Source of the DNA: Rugamonas rubra
GTDB lineage: Bacteria; Pseudomonadota; Gammaproteobacteria; Burkholderiales; Burkholderiaceae_D
Reading direction: 5' to 3'
Length of the DNA: 64,000 nt
NCBI RefSeq assembly: GCF_900114705.1
Contig: NZ_FOTW01000006.1
Coordinates: 310,001-374,000, forward strand
Each line of letters starts with the position of its first letter. The first letter of the stretch is position 1. The translations under genes were made by a program, and so were the position numbers. This document shows, in pieces, positions 42,573-50,943 of this stretch. Below the pieces are notes generated by a model. The model made no database searches. It was not told the origin of the DNA and was given only the letters and a program-made list of their open reading frames with translations.

Positions 42573-42690
42573 ACTACAGAATTTGTAGCAAAATAACACG
42601 CGAAAACATGAGTGTCAATGGAAACAACTTCATAGTAGAATAAAGCGAATTAGCGGCTTTGCGGCCTATCGCCGTGTAGTCAAATGTAGT
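42573..42690. promoter_or_regulatory. Shared promoter region of MFS permease and GH31 gene with TGTAGT half-sites
   Basis: ACTACA (42573-42578) and TGTAGC (42584-42589) form one inverted pair in the opposite orientation to the main motif. TGTAGTCAAA occurs twice in direct repeat (42675-42684 and 42685-42694), 30 bases before the GH31 start. The 197-base gap is AT-rich. The half-sites match those at other glucan genes. Confidence 0.55.
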
Positions 42691-42719
42691 CAAAGAACAA
42701 AAAACAGAGACCTTTGAAT

Positions 42720-45140
42720 ATGACAAGAAACCATCTGCTCGCCGCCGCCTGCGCGCTCGCCTGCGGCACCACCCTCAGTCCCCTCGCCTCGGCCCAGAAC
42801 GCCGGCCGCAGCGTGCAGGACGTGGTGCAGCGCGCCGACCGCCTGGAAATCACCACCAACGACGGCCTGTACCTGATCAAACCCTATTCCAGCAGCATTG
42901 TCGAGACCTCCTTCGTGCCGCGCGGCGAGCGCTTCGAGCCGGCCTCGCACGCGGTGGTGCTGGCGCCGGCCGCGCCGGCCGTCAGCTTCAAGCAGGACGC
43001 CAACAGCATCGAGTACGCCACCGCCGGCCTGGTGGTGACGATCACCAAGTCGCCCTTCCAGATCGCCTACAGCTACAAGGGCAAGGCGCTGGTGGCGGAA
43101 AAAGCCGGCTACCTGAAACAAGGCGCCACCGAGAGCATCGAGTTCGCCCTCGACCAAAGCGAGGCGCTGTACGGCGCCGGCGCGCGCGCGGTCGGCATGA
43201 ACCGGCGCGGCAACCGCTTCACGCTGTACAACAAGGCGCACTACGGCTACTCGACGCGCTCCGAGCTGCTCAACTACACGATGCCGCTGGCCATGTCGTC
43301 CAAGCTGTACGCGCTGCACTTCGACAACGGCCAGATCGGCACGCTGGACTTCGACAGCAAGAAAAACAACAGTCTGGCCTACGAGACCATCGGCGGCCGC
43401 AAAACCTACCAGGTGATCGCCGGCGACACCTGGCAGGACGTGGTGGGCAACTACACCAGCCTGACCGGCAAGCAGCCGATGCCGCCGCGCTGGGCCTTCG
43501 GCAACTTCGCCAGCCGCTTCGGCTACCACAGCGAGCAGGAGGCGCGCGCCACCATCGCCAAGTACCGCGCCGAACAGGTGCCGGTGGACGCCATCATTTT
43601 CGACCTGTACTGGTTCGGCAAGGAGGTCAAGGGGACGATGGGCAACCTGGCCTTCGACCAAGACACCTTCCCAACCGCCAAAAAGATGATCGCCGACTTC
43701 CAAACGGATGGCGTGAAGACCATCCTGATCACCGAGCCCTTCGTGTTGACCACCTCGTCGAAGTGGCAGGAAGCCGTCGACAAGAAAGTGCTGGGCACGG
43801 ACGCGGCCGGCAAGCCGCTGACCTACGACTTCTACTTCGGCAACACCGGCCTGATCGACGTGTTCAGCCCGGCCGGCCGCGACTGGTTCTGGAACATCTA
43901 CAAGGGCCTGCAACAACAGGGCGTGGCCGGCTGGTGGGGCGACCTGGGCGAGCCGGAAGTGCATCCGGCCGGCATGCGGCACGCCACCGGCACGGCCGAC
44001 CAGGTGCACAATCTGTACGGCCACGAGTGGGCCAAGCTGATCTTCGACGGCTACCGCAAGGACATCCCCGGCCAGCGCCCCTTCATCCTGATGCGCGCCG
44101 GCTACTCCGGCTCGCAGCGCTTCGGCATGATCCCCTGGTCGGGCGACGTCGAGCGCAGCTGGGGCGGCCTGCAGTCGCAACCGGAGATCGCGCTGCAGAT
44201 GGGCATGCAGGGCGCCGGCTATATGCACTCGGACCTGGGCGGCTTCGCCGGCGCCATGCTCGACGACGAGCTCTACACGCGCTGGCTGCAATACGGCGTG
44301 TTCCAGCCGATCTTCCGCCCGCACGCGCAGGACGACGTGGCCTCCGAGCCGGTGTTCCGCGAGGACGCCACCAAGCGCCTGGCGCGCGAAGCCGTGCGCC
44401 TGCGCTACAGCCTGCTGCCCTACAACTACACCCTGGCCTTCGACAATAACCAGCTGGGCCTGCCGCTGATGCGGCCCATGCTGTACGAGGAGCCGGACAA
44501 CGAGGCGATGCGCACGGTGGCCTCGGCCTACCTGTGGGGCAACGAACTGCTGGTGGCGCCGATCACCGAACCCGGCGCGCGCCGCAAGGAAGTCTACCTG
44601 CCCAAGCGCAGCGCCTGGTTCGACTTCAACAGCGGGCGCCGCTACAACGGCGGCATCACCGCCGTGGTGCCGGTGGCGCTCGACCACATCCCCGTGTTTG
44701 TGCGCGCCGGCGCCTTCCTGCCGATGGTCGAACCGGTGCAGACCACGCGCGACTACAGCACCGCCAAGCTGACGCTGCACTACTACCACGACCGCAGCGT
44801 CGCCGCCGGCAGCGGCAAGCTCTACGACGACGACGGCGCCACGCCGCAGGCCTACGAGCAGGGCAAGTACGAGCTGCTGACCTTCGCCAGCAAGCTGGCC
44901 GGCAAGGAGCTGGCGATCAGCGTCAACAGCGAGCTGGGCAAGCAGTACGCCGGCAAGGCGCGCAGCATCGCCCTGCGGGTGCACAACATCAACGCCAAGC
45001 CGGCCGCCGTGCGGGTCGACGGCAAGCCGGCCGGCTTCAAGTGGGACGGCGCTCGGCAGTTGCTGACGGTGCCCGTGGCCGCCAAGGCGGGCGCGGCCAG
45101 CGCCGTCGCCATCACCCTGGCCGGCGGCGACGCCGGCTGA
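42720..45140 (+). CDS. GH31 alpha-glucosidase, exported
   Basis: 806 residues with a signal peptide (AACALACGTTLSPLASA). GH31 features: N-terminal galactose-mutarotase-like domain, IIFDLYWFGKE, nucleophile Asp408 in GWWGDLGEPE, acid/base Asp476 in WSGDVERSWGG, and a C-terminal beta-sandwich. It releases glucose from alpha-glucan ends in the periplasm. An ATG at 42720 is used; a TTG six bases earlier is possible. It is divergent from the MFS permease. The predicted substrates are maltose, isomaltose or panose-type oligosaccharides. Confidence 0.92.
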   Translation: MTRNHLLAAACALACGTTLSPLASAQNAGRSVQDVVQRADRLEITTNDGLYLIKPYSSSIVETSFVPRGERFEPASHAVVLAPAAPAVSFKQDANSIEYATAGLVVTITKSPFQIAYSYKGKALVAEKAGYLKQGATESIEFALDQSEALYGAGARAVGMNRRGNRFTLYNKAHYGYSTRSELLNYTMPLAMSSKLYALHFDNGQIGTLDFDSKKNNSLAYETIGGRKTYQVIAGDTWQDVVGNYTSLTGKQPMPPRWAFGNFASRFGYHSEQEARATIAKYRAEQVPVDAIIFDLYWFGKEVKGTMGNLAFDQDTFPTAKKMIADFQTDGVKTILITEPFVLTTSSKWQEAVDKKVLGTDAAGKPLTYDFYFGNTGLIDVFSPAGRDWFWNIYKGLQQQGVAGWWGDLGEPEVHPAGMRHATGTADQVHNLYGHEWAKLIFDGYRKDIPGQRPFILMRAGYSGSQRFGMIPWSGDVERSWGGLQSQPEIALQMGMQGAGYMHSDLGGFAGAMLDDELYTRWLQYGVFQPIFRPHAQDDVASEPVFREDATKRLAREAVRLRYSLLPYNYTLAFDNNQLGLPLMRPMLYEEPDNEAMRTVASAYLWGNELLVAPITEPGARRKEVYLPKRSAWFDFNSGRRYNGGITAVVPVALDHIPVFVRAGAFLPMVEPVQTTRDYSTAKLTLHYYHDRSVAAGSGKLYDDDGATPQAYEQGKYELLTFASKLAGKELAISVNSELGKQYAGKARSIALRVHNINAKPAAVRVDGKPAGFKWDGARQLLTVPVAAKAGAASAVAITLAGGDAG

Positions 45141-45146
45141 GTATCT

Positions 45147-45210
45147 TTGACAACTTTGCCTGACTGACGGTGTATATTACTGGCCATCGAATCAACCGAT
45201 TCGGTGGCCA
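45147..45210 (+). promoter_or_regulatory. Promoter and leader hairpin of the M2 peptidase
   Basis: TTGACA (45147-45152) and TGTATA/TATATT (about 45171-45178) make a promoter with 18-20 base spacing. The leader contains TGGCCATCGAATC (45181-45193) and GATTCGGTGGCCA (45198-45210), pairing over 13 bases with one G-T wobble and an AACC loop, placed at the likely transcription start. It may be an operator or a leader hairpin; the ribosome site follows 9 bases later. Confidence 0.6.
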
Positions 45211-45230
45211 GATCACTTCAGGAGACAACA

Positions 45231-47072
45231 GTGTCATCAAGAATTCTTAGTGCATTGCTGGCGGCATCCGCCATAAGCGTTGCCATCAGTCCAGTCCAAG
45301 CCCACGCCGCCGCCAAGGGCAAACCGAGCGTCGCCGAAGCCGAGCAATTCCTCGCCGACGCCGAACAGCGCCTCAACAAGCTCAACAACGAACAAGCCCG
45401 TGGCGCCTGGGTCGGCGCCAACTTCATCACCGACGACACCGAGGCCATCAGCTCCTTCTTCGCCGAGCGCTTCCTGACCGCCTCGGGCGAGGTGGCGATC
45501 GCCGCGCGCCGCTACAACGACCTGAAGCTGAAACCAGAATCGGCGCGCAAGCTCAAGCTGCTGCAACAGACGCTGGTGTTCTCCGACGCCAAGGAACGCG
45601 AGGCCTACACCACCATCCAGGCCGCCATGACGGGCGCCTACGGCAAGGGCAAGTACTGCCCGAAAAACGCCGACGGCACGGTCGGCACCTGCCTGGCGCT
45701 GGGCGAGATGGAAAAAGTGCTGGCCGAGAGCCGCGACCCGGCCAAGCTGAAGGAGATGTGGGTAGGCTGGCACGCCCAGTCGCCCGCCTACAAGGACCGC
45801 TACGCCGAGTACGTCGCGCTGTCCAACAAGGGCGCCAAGCAAATGGGCTTCGCCGACACCGGCCTGATGTGGCGCGCCCAGTACGACATGCCGCCCGAGG
45901 CCTTCGAGGCCGAGATGGAACGGCTGTGGCAGCAGGTCAAGCCGCTGTATGATTCGCTGCACACCTACACGCGCCACAAGCTGCGTCAGACCTACGGCCC
46001 GGACGTGGTGCCGGCCAGCGGCCCGATCCCGGCCCACCTGTTCGGCAACATGTGGAGCCAGACCTGGGACAACCTCTACCCCATCCTCAAGCCGGCCACG
46101 GGCGCAAGCAGCTACGACCTGAGCAAGGTGCTCGAAACGCGCGGCACCAGCGCCAAGGACATGACCGCCTACGCCGAGCGCTTCTACACCTCGCTGGGCA
46201 TGCAAAAGCTGCCGGAGAGCTTCTGGGAGCGCTCGCTGCTGACCAAGCCGAAGGACCGCGACGTGGTCTGCCACGCCTCGGCCTGGCCGATCGACGAGAA
46301 GGACGACGTGCGCATCAAGATGTGCATCACGCCGACCGCCGAGAACTTCACCACCATCCACCACGAGCTGGGCCACATCTACTACTTCCTCGGCTACAAC
46401 AAGCAGCCGCTGCTGTTCCGCACCGGCGCCAACGACGGCTTCCACGAGGCCATCGGCGACACCGTCGCGCTGTCGATCACGCCGGACTACCTGCAAAAGG
46501 TCGGCCTGATGGACGCCAACCAGGCCGACAATGGCGGCGCCGACGCCGAAGTGGGCCAGCTGCTGCGCCGCGCGCTGAGCAAAGTGGCGATCCTGCCGTT
46601 CGCCTACTCGGTCGACAAGTGGCGCTGGGACGTCTACTCCGGCAAGACCAAGCCGGCCGACTACGACGCCAGCTGGTGGAAGCTGCGCGAGCAGATGATG
46701 GGCATGCAGCGTCCGGCGCCGCTGGCGGCCGGTGGTTTCGACGCCGGCGCCAAGTACCACGTCGCCGCCGACGTGCCGTACGCGCGCTACTTCCTGGCCG
46801 ACATGTTGCAGTTCCAGTTCCACCGCGCGCTGTGCCGCGAGGCCGGCTACACCGGCCCGCTGCACCGCTGCTCGGTGTACGGCAACGCCAAGGCCGGCGC
46901 CAAGCTGCAGGCGATGCTGGCGATGGGTTCGAGCAAGCCGTGGCCGGAGGCGCTGAAGGCGATCTCGGGCGAGGAGAAGATCGACGGCGGCGCGCTGCTC
47001 GACTACTTCGCCCCGCTGAAAACCTGGCTCGACGCGCAGAACCGCCAGTTCGCCGCCGCTGACAAGAAGTAA
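45231..47072 (+). CDS. M2-family peptidyl-dipeptidase (ACE-like), exported
   Basis: 613 residues. The zinc site is HHELGH (His378, Glu379, His382), and Glu406 in FHEAIGD lies exactly 24 residues after the second His, as in angiotensin-converting enzymes. A GTG start at 45231 is supported by AGGAG at 45220-45224 and gives a clean signal peptide (ILSALLAASAISVAISPVQAHA). An in-frame GTG at 45204 lies within the leader hairpin and is rejected. The enzyme removes C-terminal dipeptides, probably in the periplasm for peptide nutrition. It sits inside the glucan region with no partner gene. Confidence 0.93.
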   Translation: MSSRILSALLAASAISVAISPVQAHAAAKGKPSVAEAEQFLADAEQRLNKLNNEQARGAWVGANFITDDTEAISSFFAERFLTASGEVAIAARRYNDLKLKPESARKLKLLQQTLVFSDAKEREAYTTIQAAMTGAYGKGKYCPKNADGTVGTCLALGEMEKVLAESRDPAKLKEMWVGWHAQSPAYKDRYAEYVALSNKGAKQMGFADTGLMWRAQYDMPPEAFEAEMERLWQQVKPLYDSLHTYTRHKLRQTYGPDVVPASGPIPAHLFGNMWSQTWDNLYPILKPATGASSYDLSKVLETRGTSAKDMTAYAERFYTSLGMQKLPESFWERSLLTKPKDRDVVCHASAWPIDEKDDVRIKMCITPTAENFTTIHHELGHIYYFLGYNKQPLLFRTGANDGFHEAIGDTVALSITPDYLQKVGLMDANQADNGGADAEVGQLLRRALSKVAILPFAYSVDKWRWDVYSGKTKPADYDASWWKLREQMMGMQRPAPLAAGGFDAGAKYHVAADVPYARYFLADMLQFQFHRALCREAGYTGPLHRCSVYGNAKAGAKLQAMLAMGSSKPWPEALKAISGEEKIDGGALLDYFAPLKTWLDAQNRQFAAADKK

Positions 47073-47236
47073 GCCGCAACAAACGGGGCGGCCGAGCGCC
47101 GCCCCATTCGCCTCCTTACCGCAAGCTATCTTGCACTCCTCAATACGCAATCAAACCGCCGATTGTGTCGATGTAAAAATTCTATATACTCAAACCGTGA
47201 ACACCCTCCCCCCAAAAAAACAGTGGAGTTGGGGAA

Positions 47237-47518
47237 ATGAGCAATCAAAAATTTTCCAGCGTTTGGGACGCCATCGAGGATACCCCTGCTGAGGCGGAGA
47301 ACATGAAGCTTCGCTCAGTATTGATGATGGCGCTAGAAGAGCACATCCTACGCACTAAAATGAGTCAGCTAGATGCGGCCAAGCTGCTGAATGTTTCGCA
47401 GCCCCGCATTTCTGACTTAATGCGCGGCAAGATCAATCTGTTCGCCCTTGACGCCTTGGTGAACATGGCAGCAGCGGCCGGCTTGCACATCGAGATGCGC
47501 GTACAGCGCGCGGCCTAG
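47237..47518 (+). CDS. Small XRE-family HTH protein, orphan antitoxin-like
   Basis: 93 residues. The HTH is MSQLDAAKLLNVSQPRISDLMRGKINLFALDALVNMAAAAG, the HigA2-like class often paired with RelE/ParE-type toxins. No toxin gene fits in the 164 bases before or the 139 bases after it, so it appears to stand alone. Its base composition is clearly less GC-rich than its neighbours, which suggests transfer. A GGGG stretch precedes the ATG; TATATA at 47191 region is a possible -10. It may regulate a distant gene. Confidence 0.85.
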   Translation: MSNQKFSSVWDAIEDTPAEAENMKLRSVLMMALEEHILRTKMSQLDAAKLLNVSQPRISDLMRGKINLFALDALVNMAAAAGLHIEMRVQRAA

Positions 47519-47602
47519 TCAGCTCTCGAGACACGTGCTGGCCAAACGCATGCTGAGATGATCCAAGTGCATTGATATCCTGCGGCAGCGAGGTGGGATG
47601 TG

Positions 47603-47637
47603 AAAAAGCCCCGTCGCGCGAGCGCCGGGGCTTTTGT
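47603..47637 (-). terminator. Terminator of the TonB-dependent receptor gene
   Basis: AAGCCCCG (47606-47613) pairs with CGGGGCTT (47626-47633). Read on the minus strand the stem is followed by five T; it is 20 bases beyond the receptor stop. The plus strand also has TTTT after the stem, so it may serve the HTH gene as well. Confidence 0.88.
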
Positions 47638-47657
47638 GTTTCCACTACCTGGACGGC

Positions 47658-50378
47658 TTAGAACTTGTAGTTCGCGCCCATCAGGATGGTGCGGCCGTAT
47701 TTCTGGTATTCCAGTTGCTGGCTGCGCACGCCGGTGTAGGTCTCGTAGGCGCTGTTGGTCAGATTGTTGACCTGCAGCAGCAGGCCGAGGCCCTTCATGC
47801 TGCCCTCGTTGAAGGCGTAGCCGACCTGGAAGTCGATGACGTTCTCGCCGACCACGTAGCGCAGCGCGCGGTCGTTGGAGAAGTTGCCGATCTCGCCGAC
47901 GAAGTCGGAACGCTTGCGCTGGCTGACGCGGGTCTCGAAGCCGTCCTTCTCGTAGTAGGCGGTCAGGTTGGTGACGCGCTTGGACAGGCCCGGCAGCGTG
48001 ATGTTGGTGCCCAGGCTGCTGGTCGGGTCGTTGATCTTGATGTCGCTGCTGCTGAAGGTGGCGCTGGCTTGCACGCCGAAGCCGCTCAGCGATTTCGACA
48101 GCAGTTCCAGCGGCATCGAACCGGAGAATTCCAGACCCTTCAAGGTGCCGCCCTGGCCGTTGTACGGCGCGGTGTAGTTGCCGGTCACCTGCTTGGCGAT
48201 GGTGCCCGAGGTGAAGGCCGAGAAGTCGTAGTCCTTCGACTGGGTGAAGATGTAGCTGGTCAGCTTTTTGTAGAAGCCGGCGACGGCGACGTAGGCCTTC
48301 TTGTCGAAGTATTTTTCATACGAGACGTCGAAGGCGTTGGCGCGCCACGGGTCCAGCTTGGCGTTGCCGCCGGTCGCGCTCGGCTTGAAGGAGGTCTTGT
48401 CGATGTCGAACTCGAAGGCCGAACGCAGCTGGTCGACGCGCGGACGGGCCAGTTGCTTGGCCAGGGCGAAGCGCAGGGTCTGCTGGTGGTCGAAGCCGAA
48501 CGCCAGGTTCATGCTAGGCAACACGTCGGTGTAGCTCTTGCCATCGTCGACGTCCTTGAACTGCTTGCCGGCGGCGGCCGACTTGTCGACATAGCGCGAC
48601 TGCGACGACTGCTCGGTGCGCTGCACCTGCACGCCGACATTGCCGCGCACGCTGACGGTGCCCAGTTCGGCCTCGATGTTGGCCTTGACGAAGCTGGTGC
48701 TGATCTTTTCCTTGACGTCCCAGGCCTTGGTGATCAGGTAGTCCAGATCGTCGACAGGCTTGAAGGTCATGTATTTTGCGACCACGCCGGGCACGTTCCA
48801 CGCCGGGATCATGCCGACGCCGGCGAAGCTCAGGTCGACCGGGGCGTATTGCAGGTCGCTGGAGATGGTGGTCGGGTTGGCGATCAGGGTCGGGCCTTCC
48901 GGCTGGCGCTTCTTCTTCGAGCGGTCGGTGTAGTTAAAGCCGATGTCGACGCCGGAGAAGACCTTCTCGAACATGTCGGGCACGGGCAGGCTGGCCACCA
49001 GTTTGAACCCGGTCAGCTCGTCCTCGACCTTCGGCACCTTGCCGTAGCCGGAGCCGTAGATGGTGTCGCGCACGAACAGGGTGTTCGGATCGCTGTAGTT
49101 CAGGCCGGTCTTGATGGTCGGGTAGCCGCCGCTGGCGTAGCGCAGGTTGACCGAGTCGAGGAAGGCGGAGCCGCCCAGCGGGTTGAGCTGGGTGTTGTTC
49201 TCCAGGCTCAGCTCGTCACGCTTGGCGTGCGAGTAGTTGAGGTCGGCGAACAGCGACCAGTTGGCGAACTTGAAGGTGTTGCTCCAACCGGCAGCGCGGA
49301 TCTCGTCCTTGCGCTTGTTGTACATGCCGCGCACCAGCGGGTAGACGCTGGTGACCGTGCCGCCGCTCAGCGAACCGTCGACGATGACCGGGTTGACGTA
49401 GTTCACCTCCGGCTTGAAGCCGCCGTTCCAGCCGTTCAGGTTGATTTCCAGCTGGTTGGCCGTGTCCTCGCTCTTGAACTGGGAGGCGTAGACGTCGACG
49501 ATGCTGGTCCACTGCTTGGTCGGACGATATTGCAGCACGCCCATGAAGCCGTCGCGCTTGGTGACGCCGCTCTTGGCCACGGCCTTGATGCCGTCGGCGG
49601 CGAAGCTGCCGCTTGGAAGGCCGGAACGTGCGTCGGTCTTCCACGGCTCGTACATGCCGGTCTGCTGCTCCAGCACGGGCGCTTCCATGTGGGCGAAGCC
49701 GAGCGCGATACCGATGGTGCGGTTGGCGAACTGGTCGATGTAGCTGGCGCTGAAGCGGTTGCCGGTCGACTTGGCGTTGGCGATGCTGCCCAGCGAGTTC
49801 TTCTCGCCGCGCACATTGACCGACATGGTGCGGCCGGGGAAGGACAGCGGACGCACGGTTTGCATGTCGATGGTGCCGGACAGGCCCTGGCCGACCAGGC
49901 CGGCGTCCGGGGTTTTATAGACGGTGACGCCGCTCATCAGTTCGGACGGGTACTGGTCGAACTCGACGCTGCGGTTGTCGCCGGTGCTGACCTGCTCGCG
50001 GCCGTTCAGTAAGGTGGTCGAGAAGTCGGGCGACAGGCCGCGCACGCTGATCACCTGGGCGCGGCCGGCGACGCGCTGGGCGGCCAGGCCGGGCAGGCGG
50101 GAAATCGATTCGGCGATGCTGATGTCCGGCAGTTTGCCGATGTCCTCGGCGGAGATCGCCTCGACGATGGAGCTGGCGTCTTTTTTGACCGAGATGGCGT
50201 CCTCGATGCCGCGGCGGATGCCCGACACGGTGACGCGGGCCATCGGCGCGGCCTCGGCCGCCGGCGCGGTTTGCGCGTAGACCGGATTGGCCAGGGCGGC
50301 GACGAATACGGCACAGCCTGCGGCGACCGGACTCAGTTGGAAAGCTGCGCTATTGCGCTTGTTTGCGAAAATACTCAT
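47658..50378 (-). CDS. TonB-dependent receptor, maltodextrin-type
   Basis: 906 residues with a signal peptide (cut near VYAQTAPA). The plug domain runs from about residue 50 (VTVSGIRRGIEDAISVKKDASSIVEAISAEDIGKLPDISIAESISRLPGLAAQRVAGRAQVISVRGL), and the 22-strand barrel ends in the terminal Phe (ILMGANYKF) needed for outer-membrane insertion. This TIGR01782-type class includes Caulobacter MalA. The ATG at 50378 follows GAGGGG; a frame extension to 50531 has no signal. It is divergent from a GH13 gene, with TGTAGT-type sites between. It most likely imports maltooligosaccharides. Confidence 0.9.
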   Translation of the reverse strand: MSIFANKRNSAAFQLSPVAAGCAVFVAALANPVYAQTAPAAEAAPMARVTVSGIRRGIEDAISVKKDASSIVEAISAEDIGKLPDISIAESISRLPGLAAQRVAGRAQVISVRGLSPDFSTTLLNGREQVSTGDNRSVEFDQYPSELMSGVTVYKTPDAGLVGQGLSGTIDMQTVRPLSFPGRTMSVNVRGEKNSLGSIANAKSTGNRFSASYIDQFANRTIGIALGFAHMEAPVLEQQTGMYEPWKTDARSGLPSGSFAADGIKAVAKSGVTKRDGFMGVLQYRPTKQWTSIVDVYASQFKSEDTANQLEINLNGWNGGFKPEVNYVNPVIVDGSLSGGTVTSVYPLVRGMYNKRKDEIRAAGWSNTFKFANWSLFADLNYSHAKRDELSLENNTQLNPLGGSAFLDSVNLRYASGGYPTIKTGLNYSDPNTLFVRDTIYGSGYGKVPKVEDELTGFKLVASLPVPDMFEKVFSGVDIGFNYTDRSKKKRQPEGPTLIANPTTISSDLQYAPVDLSFAGVGMIPAWNVPGVVAKYMTFKPVDDLDYLITKAWDVKEKISTSFVKANIEAELGTVSVRGNVGVQVQRTEQSSQSRYVDKSAAAGKQFKDVDDGKSYTDVLPSMNLAFGFDHQQTLRFALAKQLARPRVDQLRSAFEFDIDKTSFKPSATGGNAKLDPWRANAFDVSYEKYFDKKAYVAVAGFYKKLTSYIFTQSKDYDFSAFTSGTIAKQVTGNYTAPYNGQGGTLKGLEFSGSMPLELLSKSLSGFGVQASATFSSSDIKINDPTSSLGTNITLPGLSKRVTNLTAYYEKDGFETRVSQRKRSDFVGEIGNFSNDRALRYVVGENVIDFQVGYAFNEGSMKGLGLLLQVNNLTNSAYETYTGVRSQQLEYQKYGRTILMGANYKF

Positions 50379-50637
50379 GAAATGTCCCCTCACAACGACA
50401 CCAAAATAATTCCCGCCACCATCGGCCGCTCTGCTTGCGCAGCTCGCTTCAACTACACGGGATCCAAGGAAATGCAACGCTCTACATGACGTTATGCAAG
50501 AATTTTGTACTAAAACTAGATTGGGTGTCAATGAAAGTTCAGTTTACCTACGGATTTGCTAGCGCAGCGGGGAGGCGCTCTCCTAGCGACAGGGGCAATC
50601 TCGTTGTATTCAAGCTACAGAAGGCTGATACAGGAGT

Positions 50638-50652
50638 TGTAGTAGAACTACA
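50638..50652. promoter_or_regulatory. TGTAGT-N3-ACTACA operator, perfect copy
   Basis: TGTAGTAGAACTACA is the best example in the window of the shared motif: 6-base arms, 3-base centre, between the receptor and GH13 genes. RpiR-family HexR proteins recognise sites of the same layout (TGTAAT-N3-ATTACA in gammaproteobacteria). Confidence 0.7.
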
Positions 50653-50904
50653 TAACAATGTAAAACATTATCTGCTACGCAACGCAATTAGGGCCGACGG
50701 CAAGCCACCATGCAGGCCAAGGCGGGAAAAGCCGGCGATCCGGGCCAACTCCGCCTGCGCGCACGCCAAGTTTATGTAACTTCACTAGATTTCCATGACG
50801 ATGAGATCAAGCATATTTTTGATAAGCCCATGTTTTCATAGTAATCTTCCCGGTAAGCGCGAAAACTGCGGCATTCACACCACAAGCGATGTCGCCACCC
50901 GTTT

Positions 50905-50919
50905 TGTAGTACGGCTACC
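50905..50919 (+). promoter_or_regulatory. TGTAGT-N3-ACTACA operator, second copy
   Basis: TGTAGTACGGCTACC differs from the perfect copy at two positions in the right arm. It lies 25-39 bases upstream of the GH13 start codon, a position that could overlap its promoter. Confidence 0.55.
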
Positions 50920-50943
50920 AAAAATACTCACCACGGAGACCCC

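Larger units (their letters stand above)
50379..50943. promoter_or_regulatory. 565-bp divergent promoter region of the receptor and GH13 genes
   Basis: AT-rich compared with its flanks and without a supported gene. It holds a perfect dyad TGTAGTAGAACTACA at 50638-50652 and a second copy with two mismatches, TGTAGTACGGCTACC, at 50905-50919 just before the GH13 start. Small open frames here look like chance. Confidence 0.7.

Noticed and set aside
47073..47236. A toxin gene partner for the HTH protein
   Set aside because: No open frame of adequate size with a RelE/ParE-like pattern exists on either side of the gene.
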